Source of the DNA: Phycisphaerae bacterium
GTDB taxonomy: Bacteria; Planctomycetota; Phycisphaerae; UBA1845; UTPLA1
Length of the DNA: 64,000 nucleotides
Assembly: GCA_023150615.1 (NCBI GenBank)
Contig: JAKLKO010000018.1
Span: 1-64,000, forward strand
Direction: 5' to 3'
Shown: piece by piece, positions 16,561-25,922 of the stretch
Layout of the letters: the number at the start of each line of letters is the position of its first letter
Numbering within the stretch: position 1 is the first letter of the stretch
The notes under the pieces: generated by a model
Told to the model about the DNA's origin: nothing
The model's database searches: none
What the model saw: the letters and a program-made list of their open reading frames with translations, nothing else
Position numbers and translations under genes: made by a program

Positions 16561-17340
16561 ATGAACGAACAAACTCTCCGCACCGCACCGGGCACGCGTC
16601 AGTGGACGATCCTCGCGGTGCTCGGCCTGGTGATCGTCCTCGCGAGTCCGTTTCTTTACTTCCTGCTCATCGACATTCCGTCGATCCGCTCGACGGCATG
16701 GCCGACGTTCGTTGTCATGGTGGACGGCATTGCGATCGGCGTGCTGGCCGTCACACGCGATCGTCGCTGGCGGAACCGGGGGCTGCTCATTGCGAGCACG
16801 CTGCTGTCAGCGACGTTCGCGCTCATGTTCTTCATTGGGGGACGGCTGCCGGCGGCTACGATGTCGGAGGAGCTGGCCACCGCGCCGGATTTCACGCTGC
16901 CCGATCCCGGCGGCAAGCCGGTCGCGCTCAGCGATGCGCTCGCACGCGGACCGGTGCTGCTGGTGTTCTATCGCGGGCACTGGTGAGTGGCGTGTCGGTC
17001 GGAGCTCCGAGGTCTCGGAGCGGCAGCGACGGAGATCGAAAAACTGGGCGGCCGGTTGCTGGCCGTCTCGGTGGATTCGCCGGCTGAGAATCAGCGCGTC
17101 GCGAACCAGTTGCGTTTGCCGTTCGCGATCCTCAGCGATGAATCGCGGAAGGTGACGAAGGCGTACGGATTGCTTCACAGCGGCGGGGGTCCGGGCGGGA
17201 CGGATATCCCGATTCCCGCACATTTGCTCATCCAGCCGGACGGCCGCGTCCGATGGAAACACGTTTCGCGCCTCGTGCAGGACCGGCCTCACCCGGACGA
17301 GGTGGTCGCGCGGATTCGGGAGTTGTCGGCGTCGCAGTGA
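16561..17340 (+). CDS. Membrane-anchored selenocysteine peroxiredoxin-like protein, TGA as Sec142
   Basis: Residues 1-100 hold three membrane segments (ILAVLGLVIVLASPFLYFLL; FVVMVDGIAIGVLAV; LLIASTLLSATFALMFFIG). An AhpC/TSA redoxin domain follows: APDFTLPDPGG, LLVFYRGHW, in-frame TGA at 16984-16986, then VACRSELRGL, LLAVSVDSPAENQRVA, FAILSDESRKVTKAYG, PAHLLIQPDGRVRW. Relatives read FYRGHWCPxCR, so TGA replaces the peroxidatic Cys and gives U-V-A-C. Both halves share one frame and conserved sequence spans the TGA. A stem-loop with apical AGGUCU begins 18 bases after it. The domain probably faces the periplasm and reduces peroxides or disulfides (inference). Total 259 residues. Automatic annotation would split it at 16986. 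Confidence 0.88.
16984..17020 (+). promoter_or_regulatory. Sec UGA codon and bacterial SECIS-like hairpin
   Basis: TGA at 16984-16986. Six-bp stem CTCCGA (17005-17010) and TCGGAG (17015-17020) around GGTC; if the outer A-T pair opens, the loop reads AGGUCU, which as I remember it is also the apical loop of the E. coli fdhF SECIS that SelB binds. The loop starts 23-24 nt after the TGA, inside the range reported for bacterial elements. Confidence 0.75.
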
Positions 17341-17394
17341 GTTTGCTGCGGAGCGCCGGTCGACCTTTCGATCCGGACATGCCCTCGGGCTTCG

Positions 17395-19191
17395 ATGGAC
17401 ACGAGTGACAAGCGTACCATGCCGTCGGGTCTGACGGCCGGGGTTCAGCCTGCCGTCGCGCTTCGCGAGTCGTTCCGCGCCGGGTACCGCTGGCGCGATC
17501 TTCGCGCCGATGTGCTTGCGGGACTCGTCGTCGGCGTCGTGGCGCTGCCGCTGTCGATGGCGCTCGGGATCGCATCGGGCGTCGCGCCGCAGCATGGTCT
17601 GTATACCGCCATCGTTGCCGGCGCGGTGACGGCGCTGCTCGGCGGGTCGCGGGTTCAGGTCACCGGTCCGACAGCGGCGTTCGTCATCATCCTCGCACCG
17701 ATTTCGGCGACGTACGGAGTCGGCGGCCTCATGCTGGCGACGCTCATGGCCGGCCTGCTCCTGATCGCCATGGGTCTGGCGCGGCTCGGGCGCCTGATCG
17801 AGTTCATACCGTATCCGGTCACGACGGGCTTCACGGCCGGAATCAGTGTGGTGATTGCATCGCTTCAGGTGAAAGACTTTCTCGGGTTGTCGCTGCCGGG
17901 AACTCCGGAGCATTTCGTCGAGCGGCTGGCAGCGCTATACCTCGCGCTGCCGACGTATCACGCGCCGGATGTGATCATCGGGCTGTTCACGCTCGCGGTG
18001 CTGGTGGTGCTGCCACGGTTGACGCGCCGCGTGCCATCGCCGCTGGTGGCGTTGCCGGCGGCGGCGGTGGTGGCTGCGATCGTGGCGTCGGTTCGCCCGG
18101 ATTTCTCGGTGGCGACGATTCACTCGCGGTTCAGCCACATGATCCGCGGCGTGACGCACGCGGGCATTCCGCACCTGCCGCCCCTGCCGATCCTGCCCTG
18201 GAACATGCCCGCGGCGGACGGCCAGCCGCTCGGTTTGTCGTTCGACATGATCCGCGGACTGACGACGGCCGCGTTCGCGATCGCGATGCTGGGGGCCATC
18301 GAGTCGCTGCTCTCGGCGGTCGTGGCCGACGGGATCACGGGCCACCGGCACAACCCGGACACGGAGTTGTTTGCGCAGGGGGTCGGCAACGTCGTCGCAC
18401 CGTTTTTCGGCGGGATCGCGGCGACGGGCGCGATCGCGCGGACGGCGACGAACATCCGCTCGGGCGCGCGCTCGCCGATTTCGGCGGCGGTGCATTCGCT
18501 CTTTGTGCTGGCGACGATGCTGCTGTTCGCGCGGTGGTTGGGCTACCTGCCGATGGCGTCGCTGGCGGCGTTGCTGCTGGTCGTGGCGTGGAACATGAGC
18601 GAGGCGCGGCACTTCGTGCACGTGCTCGCGGTCGCGCCGCGGGGCGACTCGCTGGTGCTCGTGACCTGTTTCGTGCTGACGGTGCTGTTCGACATGGTGA
18701 TCGCGGTGAGCGTGGGCGTCGTGCTGGCGGCGCTGATGTTCATGCAGCGCATGGCGGAACTCGCGGAAGTGCGTCTGGTGTCCGGGGAGCATCCCGCGCT
18801 GAGTGAGCCGCTGCCCGAGGGCGTGCTCCTCTATGAAGTGGCCGGGCCGCTGTTTTTCGGCGCGGCGCAGAAGGCGATGAGCGAGCTGCGGGTTGTGGGG
18901 CGTGGCGTGCGGGCGGTCGTGATCGACCTGAGCGACGTACCGACGATCGACGCGACCGGGCTCGTGAACCTCGAATCGGCGATCGAGCGGTTGGTGAAGG
19001 CGAACGTGTTTGTCACGGTCGGCGGCGTCCAGGCGCAGCCGCTTCGCCTGTTCGCACGCGCAGGGTGGGCGAAGAAGGCGCGTCGATTCGTCGTGCGGCG
19101 CTCGCTGGACGACGCGATCCGGCTCGTGCGGGAATACGCTGCGACGATGCCGCAGCCGCGCGGCGGTTCCGGAATCCTGCGAGCGCGGTAA
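17395..19191 (+). CDS. SulP/SLC26-type anion transporter with STAS domain
   Basis: SulP proteins move sulfate, bicarbonate or dicarboxylates across the inner membrane. 598 residues. Conserved points: LRADVLAGLVVGVVALPLSM, QHGLYTAIVAGAVTALLGGS and VTGPTAAFVIIL near the substrate site, and about 12-14 hydrophobic segments. The STAS domain occupies about 450-560, with VVIDLSDVPTIDATGLVNLE; the Asp-Ala-Thr-Gly site has Thr where regulated STAS proteins have Ser. The start at 17395 follows no strong ribosome site. Substrate not predictable; DauA-like C4-dicarboxylate transport is one option. Confidence 0.88.
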   Translation: MDTSDKRTMPSGLTAGVQPAVALRESFRAGYRWRDLRADVLAGLVVGVVALPLSMALGIASGVAPQHGLYTAIVAGAVTALLGGSRVQVTGPTAAFVIILAPISATYGVGGLMLATLMAGLLLIAMGLARLGRLIEFIPYPVTTGFTAGISVVIASLQVKDFLGLSLPGTPEHFVERLAALYLALPTYHAPDVIIGLFTLAVLVVLPRLTRRVPSPLVALPAAAVVAAIVASVRPDFSVATIHSRFSHMIRGVTHAGIPHLPPLPILPWNMPAADGQPLGLSFDMIRGLTTAAFAIAMLGAIESLLSAVVADGITGHRHNPDTELFAQGVGNVVAPFFGGIAATGAIARTATNIRSGARSPISAAVHSLFVLATMLLFARWLGYLPMASLAALLLVVAWNMSEARHFVHVLAVAPRGDSLVLVTCFVLTVLFDMVIAVSVGVVLAALMFMQRMAELAEVRLVSGEHPALSEPLPEGVLLYEVAGPLFFGAAQKAMSELRVVGRGVRAVVIDLSDVPTIDATGLVNLESAIERLVKANVFVTVGGVQAQPLRLFARAGWAKKARRFVVRRSLDDAIRLVREYAATMPQPRGGSGILRAR

Positions 19192-19471
19192 TCCGCCAGG
19201 TTTCGGCGGCGCCGAGCGATTCGACCGTGGCGCAAATATGAAACGTAATCGAGTGCCGCGGCGAGTCGATAAACGGGTGTGCGGCGGTCCGTCTGATGTG
19301 GTCGTGCGCCGGATCGGATGCTATCATTTGAATGCCCGTCGCAGGACGAGATGGAGCGTGCGCGGACCGCGATCGATCGAGGCATGAGATGAGCACATCG
19401 CCGGCGGACGGCCACTTGCGCGCGTCGCGGCGGACCCCGATCGACCCCGCGGCGACGCGGCCGGAATCACC

Positions 19472-21385
19472 GTGATCAGGAACTGGCGCGATCAGTGCAA
19501 AGGCAAGCTGACGACGCTGCGCGAGGCGATCTCGCGGATTCGTCGCGGCGAACGCATTCACCTGTCGGACGGCTCGGCGACGCCGCTCGGCATGATGCCC
19601 GGGCTGGTGGCGGAGGACAACGGGCTGGCCGACAACGAGATCGTGCACCTGCTGACGCTAGGCGATGCGCCATACGTCCGTCCCGAGTTCGCGACGCGGT
19701 TCCGGCACAACGCGTTGTTCATCGGCGCGAACGTCCGCGAGGCGGTCACGGATGGCCGTGCGGACTACACGCCCGTCTTCCTGTCGGAGATCCCGGGGCT
19801 GATCCGGTCGCGGCGGATTCCGATCGACGTGTCGATCGTGTCGGTCACGCCGCCGGATTCGGAGGGCTGGTGCAGCTTCGGAACGCACGTCGACATCTCG
19901 CCCGCGACGACCGACGTCGCGCGGCTGGTGATCGCGCAGGTCAATCCGCGGATGCCGCGGACGTTCGGTCCGTGCCGCCTGCATGTCGACAACATTCATG
20001 CCATGGTGGAGATCGAGCATCCGCTGCCCGAGCTGCGCCCGCCGCCGATGCGGGCCGAAACGGAGAGCATCGCGCGGGCGATTGCCGAGCTGATCACCGA
20101 TGGCGCCACGCTGCAACTGGGCATCGGGGCGATTCCGGACGCGGTGCTGCGGTTCCTCGAGCATCACAACGACCTGGGGATCCACACCGAGATGTTCAGC
20201 GACGGCGTGGTGCATCTCGTGCAGCGGGGCGTAATCACCGGCCGGCGCAAGACGCTGCGACCGGGCAAGATCGTGGCGAGCTTTCTCATGGGGTCGCAAT
20301 CGACTTACGAGTTTGCGCACGAGAATCCGATGGTTGAGCTGCACCCGGTGGACTACAGCAATGACCCGTTCGTCATCGCGCAGAATGACAACATGGTCGC
20401 GATCAACACCTGTCTCGAGATCGACCTGACCGGGCAGGTGTGCTCCGACTCGATCGGCACGCAGTTCTACAGCGGGATCGGCGGGCAGGTGGATTTCATC
20501 CGCGGCGCGGCCCGCAGCAAGGGCGGCCGGCCGGTGATCGCGCTGCCGTCAACGGCGTGCGACGGGACGGTCTCGCGGATCGTGCCGCGCCTGAGCGACG
20601 GCGCGGGCGTCGTGACGACGCGCGGCGACGTGCATTACGTCGTGACCGAGTACGGCGTGGCCAATCTGCACGGAAAGAACGTGCGCGAGCGCGCCATGGC
20701 GCTGATCTCGATCGCCCATCCGAAGTTCCGCCCGTGGCTCCTCGCCGAGGCCAAGCAGCGCCGCTTCGTCTATTCCGATCAGGTCGAGCCGCCGGTGCAC
20801 ACCCCGCTTTACCCGAAGCAACTCGAAACACGGACGCGCACCAGTGACGGCCGGCCGCTGGTGATCCGGCCGATCAAGCCGACCGACGAGTCGTTGCTGC
20901 ACGACATGTTCTACCGATTCAGCCAGGAGACGATCTACCAGCGGTTCTTCGCCGTGAAGAACTACATGCCGCACAAACGCCTTCAGCAATTCTGCACGAT
21001 CGACTACGACCGCGACATCACGCTGGTGGCCGTCATCCATGAAGGCGAGGTCGAGACCATCTGCGGCATGGCGCTGTACGCCCTCGATCCGAAGGCCGGC
21101 TACGGCGAGGCGGCGTTCGTCGTGGCCGACCAGTACCAGGGCCGCGGCATCGGGACGCTGCTCATGCGGCGCCTGACCGAGATCGCCGAGGCGCGGAACA
21201 TCCGCGGATTCACCGCCGACGTGCTGGCCGACAACACGCGGATGTTGCGGGTCTTCGAGAAGTGCGGTTACCCGGTGCGGACAACGCAGAAGGGTGACGT
21301 GGTCTCGCTCAAAATCTCGTTCGACGACGTCCCGCGCGAATCGTGGGCCGAGCAGGACCGCTCCGCGGGGCCCGTACGCCGCTGA
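19472..21385 (+). CDS. Acetyl-CoA hydrolase/transferase fused to a GNAT acetyltransferase
   Basis: Residues 1-445 form a class I CoA-transferase (acetyl-CoA hydrolase / 4-hydroxybutyrate CoA-transferase type): LQLGIGAIPDAVL, GLHTEM-like GIHTEMFSDGVV, IGTQFYSGIGGQVDFIRGA, and VTEYGVANLHGKNVRERA. Residues about 455-625 form a GNAT domain: LVIRPIKPTDESLLHDMFY, AAFVVADQYQGRGIGTLLMR with the acetyl-CoA loop QGRGIG, and VLADNTRMLRVFEKCGY. Both modules use acyl-CoA, so the GNAT half may acetylate a target, possibly an acyl-CoA enzyme, in response to acetyl-CoA (inference). GTG 19472 is the chosen start. It stands alone. Confidence 0.85.
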   Translation: MIRNWRDQCKGKLTTLREAISRIRRGERIHLSDGSATPLGMMPGLVAEDNGLADNEIVHLLTLGDAPYVRPEFATRFRHNALFIGANVREAVTDGRADYTPVFLSEIPGLIRSRRIPIDVSIVSVTPPDSEGWCSFGTHVDISPATTDVARLVIAQVNPRMPRTFGPCRLHVDNIHAMVEIEHPLPELRPPPMRAETESIARAIAELITDGATLQLGIGAIPDAVLRFLEHHNDLGIHTEMFSDGVVHLVQRGVITGRRKTLRPGKIVASFLMGSQSTYEFAHENPMVELHPVDYSNDPFVIAQNDNMVAINTCLEIDLTGQVCSDSIGTQFYSGIGGQVDFIRGAARSKGGRPVIALPSTACDGTVSRIVPRLSDGAGVVTTRGDVHYVVTEYGVANLHGKNVRERAMALISIAHPKFRPWLLAEAKQRRFVYSDQVEPPVHTPLYPKQLETRTRTSDGRPLVIRPIKPTDESLLHDMFYRFSQETIYQRFFAVKNYMPHKRLQQFCTIDYDRDITLVAVIHEGEVETICGMALYALDPKAGYGEAAFVVADQYQGRGIGTLLMRRLTEIAEARNIRGFTADVLADNTRMLRVFEKCGYPVRTTQKGDVVSLKISFDDVPRESWAEQDRSAGPVRR

Positions 21386-21716
21386 ACCGGGACGAGCGCA
21401 CGCCGATTCGATCGCCGCAGACCATCGGGCGCGCGGCCGGACGGCCGCGGACGTGACCCGCTTCGCCGCCATTTCCTTTCTTTCGAATGACGGATTTTCC
21501 GGTGTCCGGCCGGTCGGGCGCCGCGTCTTCCTTCGGGAGAGTGCCGTCGGAGGCGTTTCGAGACCTCCGGCGCGGCGCGCTCGACGAGACGCGGCCTGCA
21601 AGCGGCCGGATGGACGAGGACCCGACCGTCGCCGACCGGACGCAGGCGCTGTTGCGGAGGAGGTTCGATCTGCGGGCCTCCTCCGTCCCTACTTCCGCAC
21701 ACGATCCGCCACGACG
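21386..21716 (+). other. Intergenic region without recognised gene
   Basis: About 330 bases between the CoA-transferase fusion and the enolase promoter. Short open frames here show no motif, no ribosome site and no family resemblance. I see no RNA gene or clear terminator. Confidence 0.5.
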
Positions 21717-21744
21717 TTGACCCGCCGAGACCGCAAGCTATAGT
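21717..21744 (+). promoter_or_regulatory. Sigma-70-type promoter of enolase
   Basis: TTGACC (21717-21722), 16-bp spacer, TATAGT (21739-21744). Downstream, GGAGGTGAT (21772-21780) is a near-perfect Shine-Dalgarno before ATG 21789, consistent with strong expression. Confidence 0.7.
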
Positions 21745-21779
21745 GCGATGCGACGATGGCCCGCATCGTCCGGAGGTGA

Positions 21780-23072
<1,293 letters not shown>

Positions 23073-23302
23073 GGGGCCGTGCGCCGCCGCTTGCCAGGTT
23101 GTCCGGGCGCGCGTCGCGAACGGGGCACCTTCATTCCACCCGTGCAAGTTGGCCCTTCACGCCCGATAATCACGGATTCGACGCCGTCGGCCCGGGGACG
23201 CGTGCGAGTCGCGTCGATATAGCTCGAGTGGCGCGGGGCGTCCGTCGCCCGCGGCCTGAGCGGACGCGCGGGCCCGGCGTGCAGCGTCATGGGGACGATC
23301 GG

Positions 23303-23902
23303 ATGAGCCCCGGATCAAAGCAAGCAGCGAACCGGCCCGCGGACGATGCGCCGATCGGGGCGATCGTGCCGGCCGCACGATCGCCGTGGGGGCATCGCAT
23401 CATGTTCCTGCTGCTCACGACGATGGCGTTTGTGCTCTTCGCGCCGGGCGTGCTGCTGCCGCTGCTTCGGGATCACGCGGACGTGTTGGTGGAGGAGCAG
23501 CGACTCGCAGAGCAGGTTCGAACGCTTCACGAGGAGATCCGCCGGCAGGAGCGTCTGGTGCAGGAATTTCAGAACGACCCGGACGTCAATGAACGTCTGG
23601 CTCAACTGGACCTGAACTACCAGCGTCCCGGAGAGGAGATCGTGCGGGTTGCGCCGCCGCCAACCATGTCATCCGGTCGGGACGAGCCGGAATCGATGGA
23701 GCCGCCGCTCGTCCCGAAGGACTGGCCCGCCTGGACGCATCGCGTCGAGGCCTGGTCGCGTCAGAAGGGGCTGATCGCGATGTACCTTGATTCGGGGATC
23801 CGGGCGGTGCTGCTCCTGATGGCGGGCGGGCTGGTGACGGCCGCGTTCGTGCTCTATCCGCCGCGGCCGCAGCGGTTCGTTCGCACGGGACGCAGCCGGT
23901 AG
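23303..23902 (+). CDS. FtsB/DivIC-like septum formation protein
   Basis: FtsB-type proteins are bitopic and link divisome parts in the periplasm. Here: an N-terminal cytosolic stretch, a membrane helix at about 33-55 (IMFLLLTTMAFVLFAPGVLL), then a coiled coil LVEEQRLAEQVRTLHEEIRR and ERLVQEFQNDPDVNERLAQL, the QNDPxxxERLAR-like pattern of planctomycete FtsB relatives. Unusually, a second membrane segment follows at about 170-190 (AVLLLMAGGLVTAAFVLYP), so the protein is longer (199 residues) and has both ends inside. Its place after eno supports the call. The start at 23303 is the first ATG that gives a clean N-terminus. Confidence 0.65.
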   Translation: MSPGSKQAANRPADDAPIGAIVPAARSPWGHRIMFLLLTTMAFVLFAPGVLLPLLRDHADVLVEEQRLAEQVRTLHEEIRRQERLVQEFQNDPDVNERLAQLDLNYQRPGEEIVRVAPPPTMSSGRDEPESMEPPLVPKDWPAWTHRVEAWSRQKGLIAMYLDSGIRAVLLLMAGGLVTAAFVLYPPRPQRFVRTGRSR

Positions 23903-23935
23903 GATGATGCCGCGGGTTCGCAGGCGAACGGAGCG

Positions 23936-24925
23936 ATGGCGAAAAAGCGCGCGCTGATCACGGGTATCAACGGTCAGGACGGCTCGTACCTGTCGGAGCT
24001 TCTGCTCGAACAGGGCTACGAGGTCTGGGGCATTCTGCGGCGCAACAGCGTCGCCGAGACGCAGACGTCGCGGATTCAGCACCTGCGAGAGCGGGATCTG
24101 CTGCGGCTCGAATACGGCGACATGCTGGACATGGCTTCGCTGGTGCGCGTCCTGAAGGCGTCGCGGCCGGATGAGATCTACAACCTCGCGGCGCAGTCGC
24201 ACGTGCGGATCAGCTTCGACCAGCCGATCTACACCGCCGAGAGCGCCGGCATGGGCACACTGCTGTTGCTGGAGGCGTTCCGGCTGACGTGCCCGGGCGC
24301 GCGGTTCTACCAGGCCGGGTCGTCGGAGATGTTCGGCGAACCGGCGGAATCGCCGCAGAACGAGCGCACTCCGCTGAACCCGGTATCGCCTTACGGCTGC
24401 GCGAAGACGTTTGCGCATCACCTCGCGCGGCAGTACCGCCAGTCCTACGGCCTGTTCATCTCCAACGGCATCCTGTTCAACCATGAGTCGCCGCGGCGCG
24501 GTGAGAATTTCGTGACCGCCAAGGTCGTGATCGGCGCGCTGGAGATCCGGCACGGACTGCGCAGGTCGCTGGCGCTGGGGAATCTCGATGCGCGGCGCGA
24601 CTGGGGCCACGCGAAGGACTACGTCCGCGCGATGTGGCGGATGCTCCAGCACGCCGCGCCGGACGATTTCGTGATCGCCACCGGCCAGGACCGGTCGGTC
24701 CGCGAGCTGGTCGAGTTCGTCTTCGCCCGGCTGGGCCTCGGCGATTGGCGCCCGTACATCACCAGCGATCCGCGCTACCTGCGGCCGACCGAAATTACGC
24801 ACCTCCGTGGCGACGCGTCGAAGGCCCGCACGCTGCTGGGCTGGATGCCGACGATCGGGTTCGAGCAGCTCCTCGACGAGATGATCGCGCACTTCGAGCC
24901 GATCGTGGCCGGCCGCCGCCGCTGA
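23936..24925 (+). CDS. gmd: GDP-mannose 4,6-dehydratase
   Basis: Makes GDP-4-keto-6-deoxymannose, precursor of GDP-fucose, rhamnose and related sugars; cytosolic SDR enzyme. Rossmann motif ALITGINGQDGSYLSELLLE at the N-terminus, YGDMLDMASL, IYNLAAQSHVRISFDQP, AGSSEMFGEP, the catalytic YGCAK (SPYGCAKTFAHHLARQYR), and NHESPRRGENFVTAK. 329 residues, family length. No GDP-fucose synthase or other deoxysugar gene follows directly, so the pathway partners lie elsewhere. Confidence 0.93.
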   Translation: MAKKRALITGINGQDGSYLSELLLEQGYEVWGILRRNSVAETQTSRIQHLRERDLLRLEYGDMLDMASLVRVLKASRPDEIYNLAAQSHVRISFDQPIYTAESAGMGTLLLLEAFRLTCPGARFYQAGSSEMFGEPAESPQNERTPLNPVSPYGCAKTFAHHLARQYRQSYGLFISNGILFNHESPRRGENFVTAKVVIGALEIRHGLRRSLALGNLDARRDWGHAKDYVRAMWRMLQHAAPDDFVIATGQDRSVRELVEFVFARLGLGDWRPYITSDPRYLRPTEITHLRGDASKARTLLGWMPTIGFEQLLDEMIAHFEPIVAGRRR

Positions 24926-25040
24926 GCGGTCGTCGCTGATCGCAACCGCCCCACTCGCATCGCGCCTCCGCGGGCCGGCCGCGCCTGTGCCTCCGCACGC
25001 CGTCGGTTAGAATGCCCGGCTCGATCTGCGTGCGAGTCGC

Positions 25041-25916
25041 ATGGCCAGCAACAACGTCATTATTTCGGTGCGGGACCTTCGCAAGTACTTCGATGCGCCC
25101 GGCGGCGCGCGCGTGCCGGTGCTGAGCGGGATCACGTTCGACGTCTACCGCGGCGAGACGCTGGTCATCATGGGTGGATCGGGCTGCGGCAAGTCGACGC
25201 TGCTGAACTGCCTGATCGGCGAATATCAGGTCGATGGCGGACGGATCGTCTACCACACGAAGGACATGCCGCAGCCGCGCGACATCGTCGGCATGCCCGA
25301 GCGCGAGTTGAACGAGATCCGCAAGAAGTTCGGCATCCTGTTCCAGAGCGGGGCCCTGTTCAATTCGCTGACCGTGGCCGAGAATGTCGCCCTGCCGCTG
25401 CGCGAGCACAGCGTCGTCGATCCGGCGATCGTCGACATCGTCGTCACGCTGAAGCTCCAGCAGGTGCACATGCTCGAGCACCGCGACAAGCTGCCGGCGC
25501 AGCTCTCGGGCGGACAGAAGAAGCGCGCCGGACTGGCGCGGGCGACCGTGCTCGATCCCGAAATCCTGTACTACGACGAGCCGTCGGCCGGACTCGATCC
25601 CGTCACGTCGGCCGCGATCGACGAACTGATCATGGACCTCTCGAAAAAGCTGAACGTGACGAGCATCGTCGTGACGCACGAGATGGACTCGGCGTTCCGC
25701 ATCGCCGACCGCATGGTCATGCTCGAGAAGGGCCGCGTGCTGCGGATGGGAACGCGGGCCGAATTCGAGGCGCTGCGCTCGACGCCGCCGGAGCGGATCG
25801 AGGACGACACCGAGCGGCTCATCAACCAGTTCCTCAACGGATACACCACCGGTCCGCTGACCGATGCGCAGGGCATGAGCCAGTACGAGAAGCTCCTGGT
25901 GGCGGGCGAGGAGTAA
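25041..25916 (+). CDS. MCE/Mla-type ABC transporter ATPase (MlaF-like)
   Basis: Energises retrograde or anterograde phospholipid transport between membranes in Mla-type systems. Walker A GGSGCGKST, Q-loop FGILFQSGALFNSLTVAENV (typical of MlaF), signature LSGGQKKRAGLARATVLDPE, Walker B ILYYDEPSAGLDPVT, and switch His in VTHEMDSAF. 291 residues, somewhat longer than MlaF because of an insertion in the first half (VYHTKDMPQPRDIVGMPERE). The MCE gene begins six bases after its stop; the permease is probably 31267-32142 or an unlinked copy. A TAGAAT lies 26 bases before the start. Confidence 0.88.
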   Translation: MASNNVIISVRDLRKYFDAPGGARVPVLSGITFDVYRGETLVIMGGSGCGKSTLLNCLIGEYQVDGGRIVYHTKDMPQPRDIVGMPERELNEIRKKFGILFQSGALFNSLTVAENVALPLREHSVVDPAIVDIVVTLKLQQVHMLEHRDKLPAQLSGGQKKRAGLARATVLDPEILYYDEPSAGLDPVTSAAIDELIMDLSKKLNVTSIVVTHEMDSAFRIADRMVMLEKGRVLRMGTRAEFEALRSTPPERIEDDTERLINQFLNGYTTGPLTDAQGMSQYEKLLVAGEE

Positions 25917-25922
25917 GCCCCG

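Noticed and set aside
16561-16986. Membrane gene truncated at TGA 16986, followed by a separate thioredoxin-like gene at 16987
   Set aside because: The two pieces are one frame and form one redoxin domain; the downstream half has no start codon or ribosome site at its beginning.
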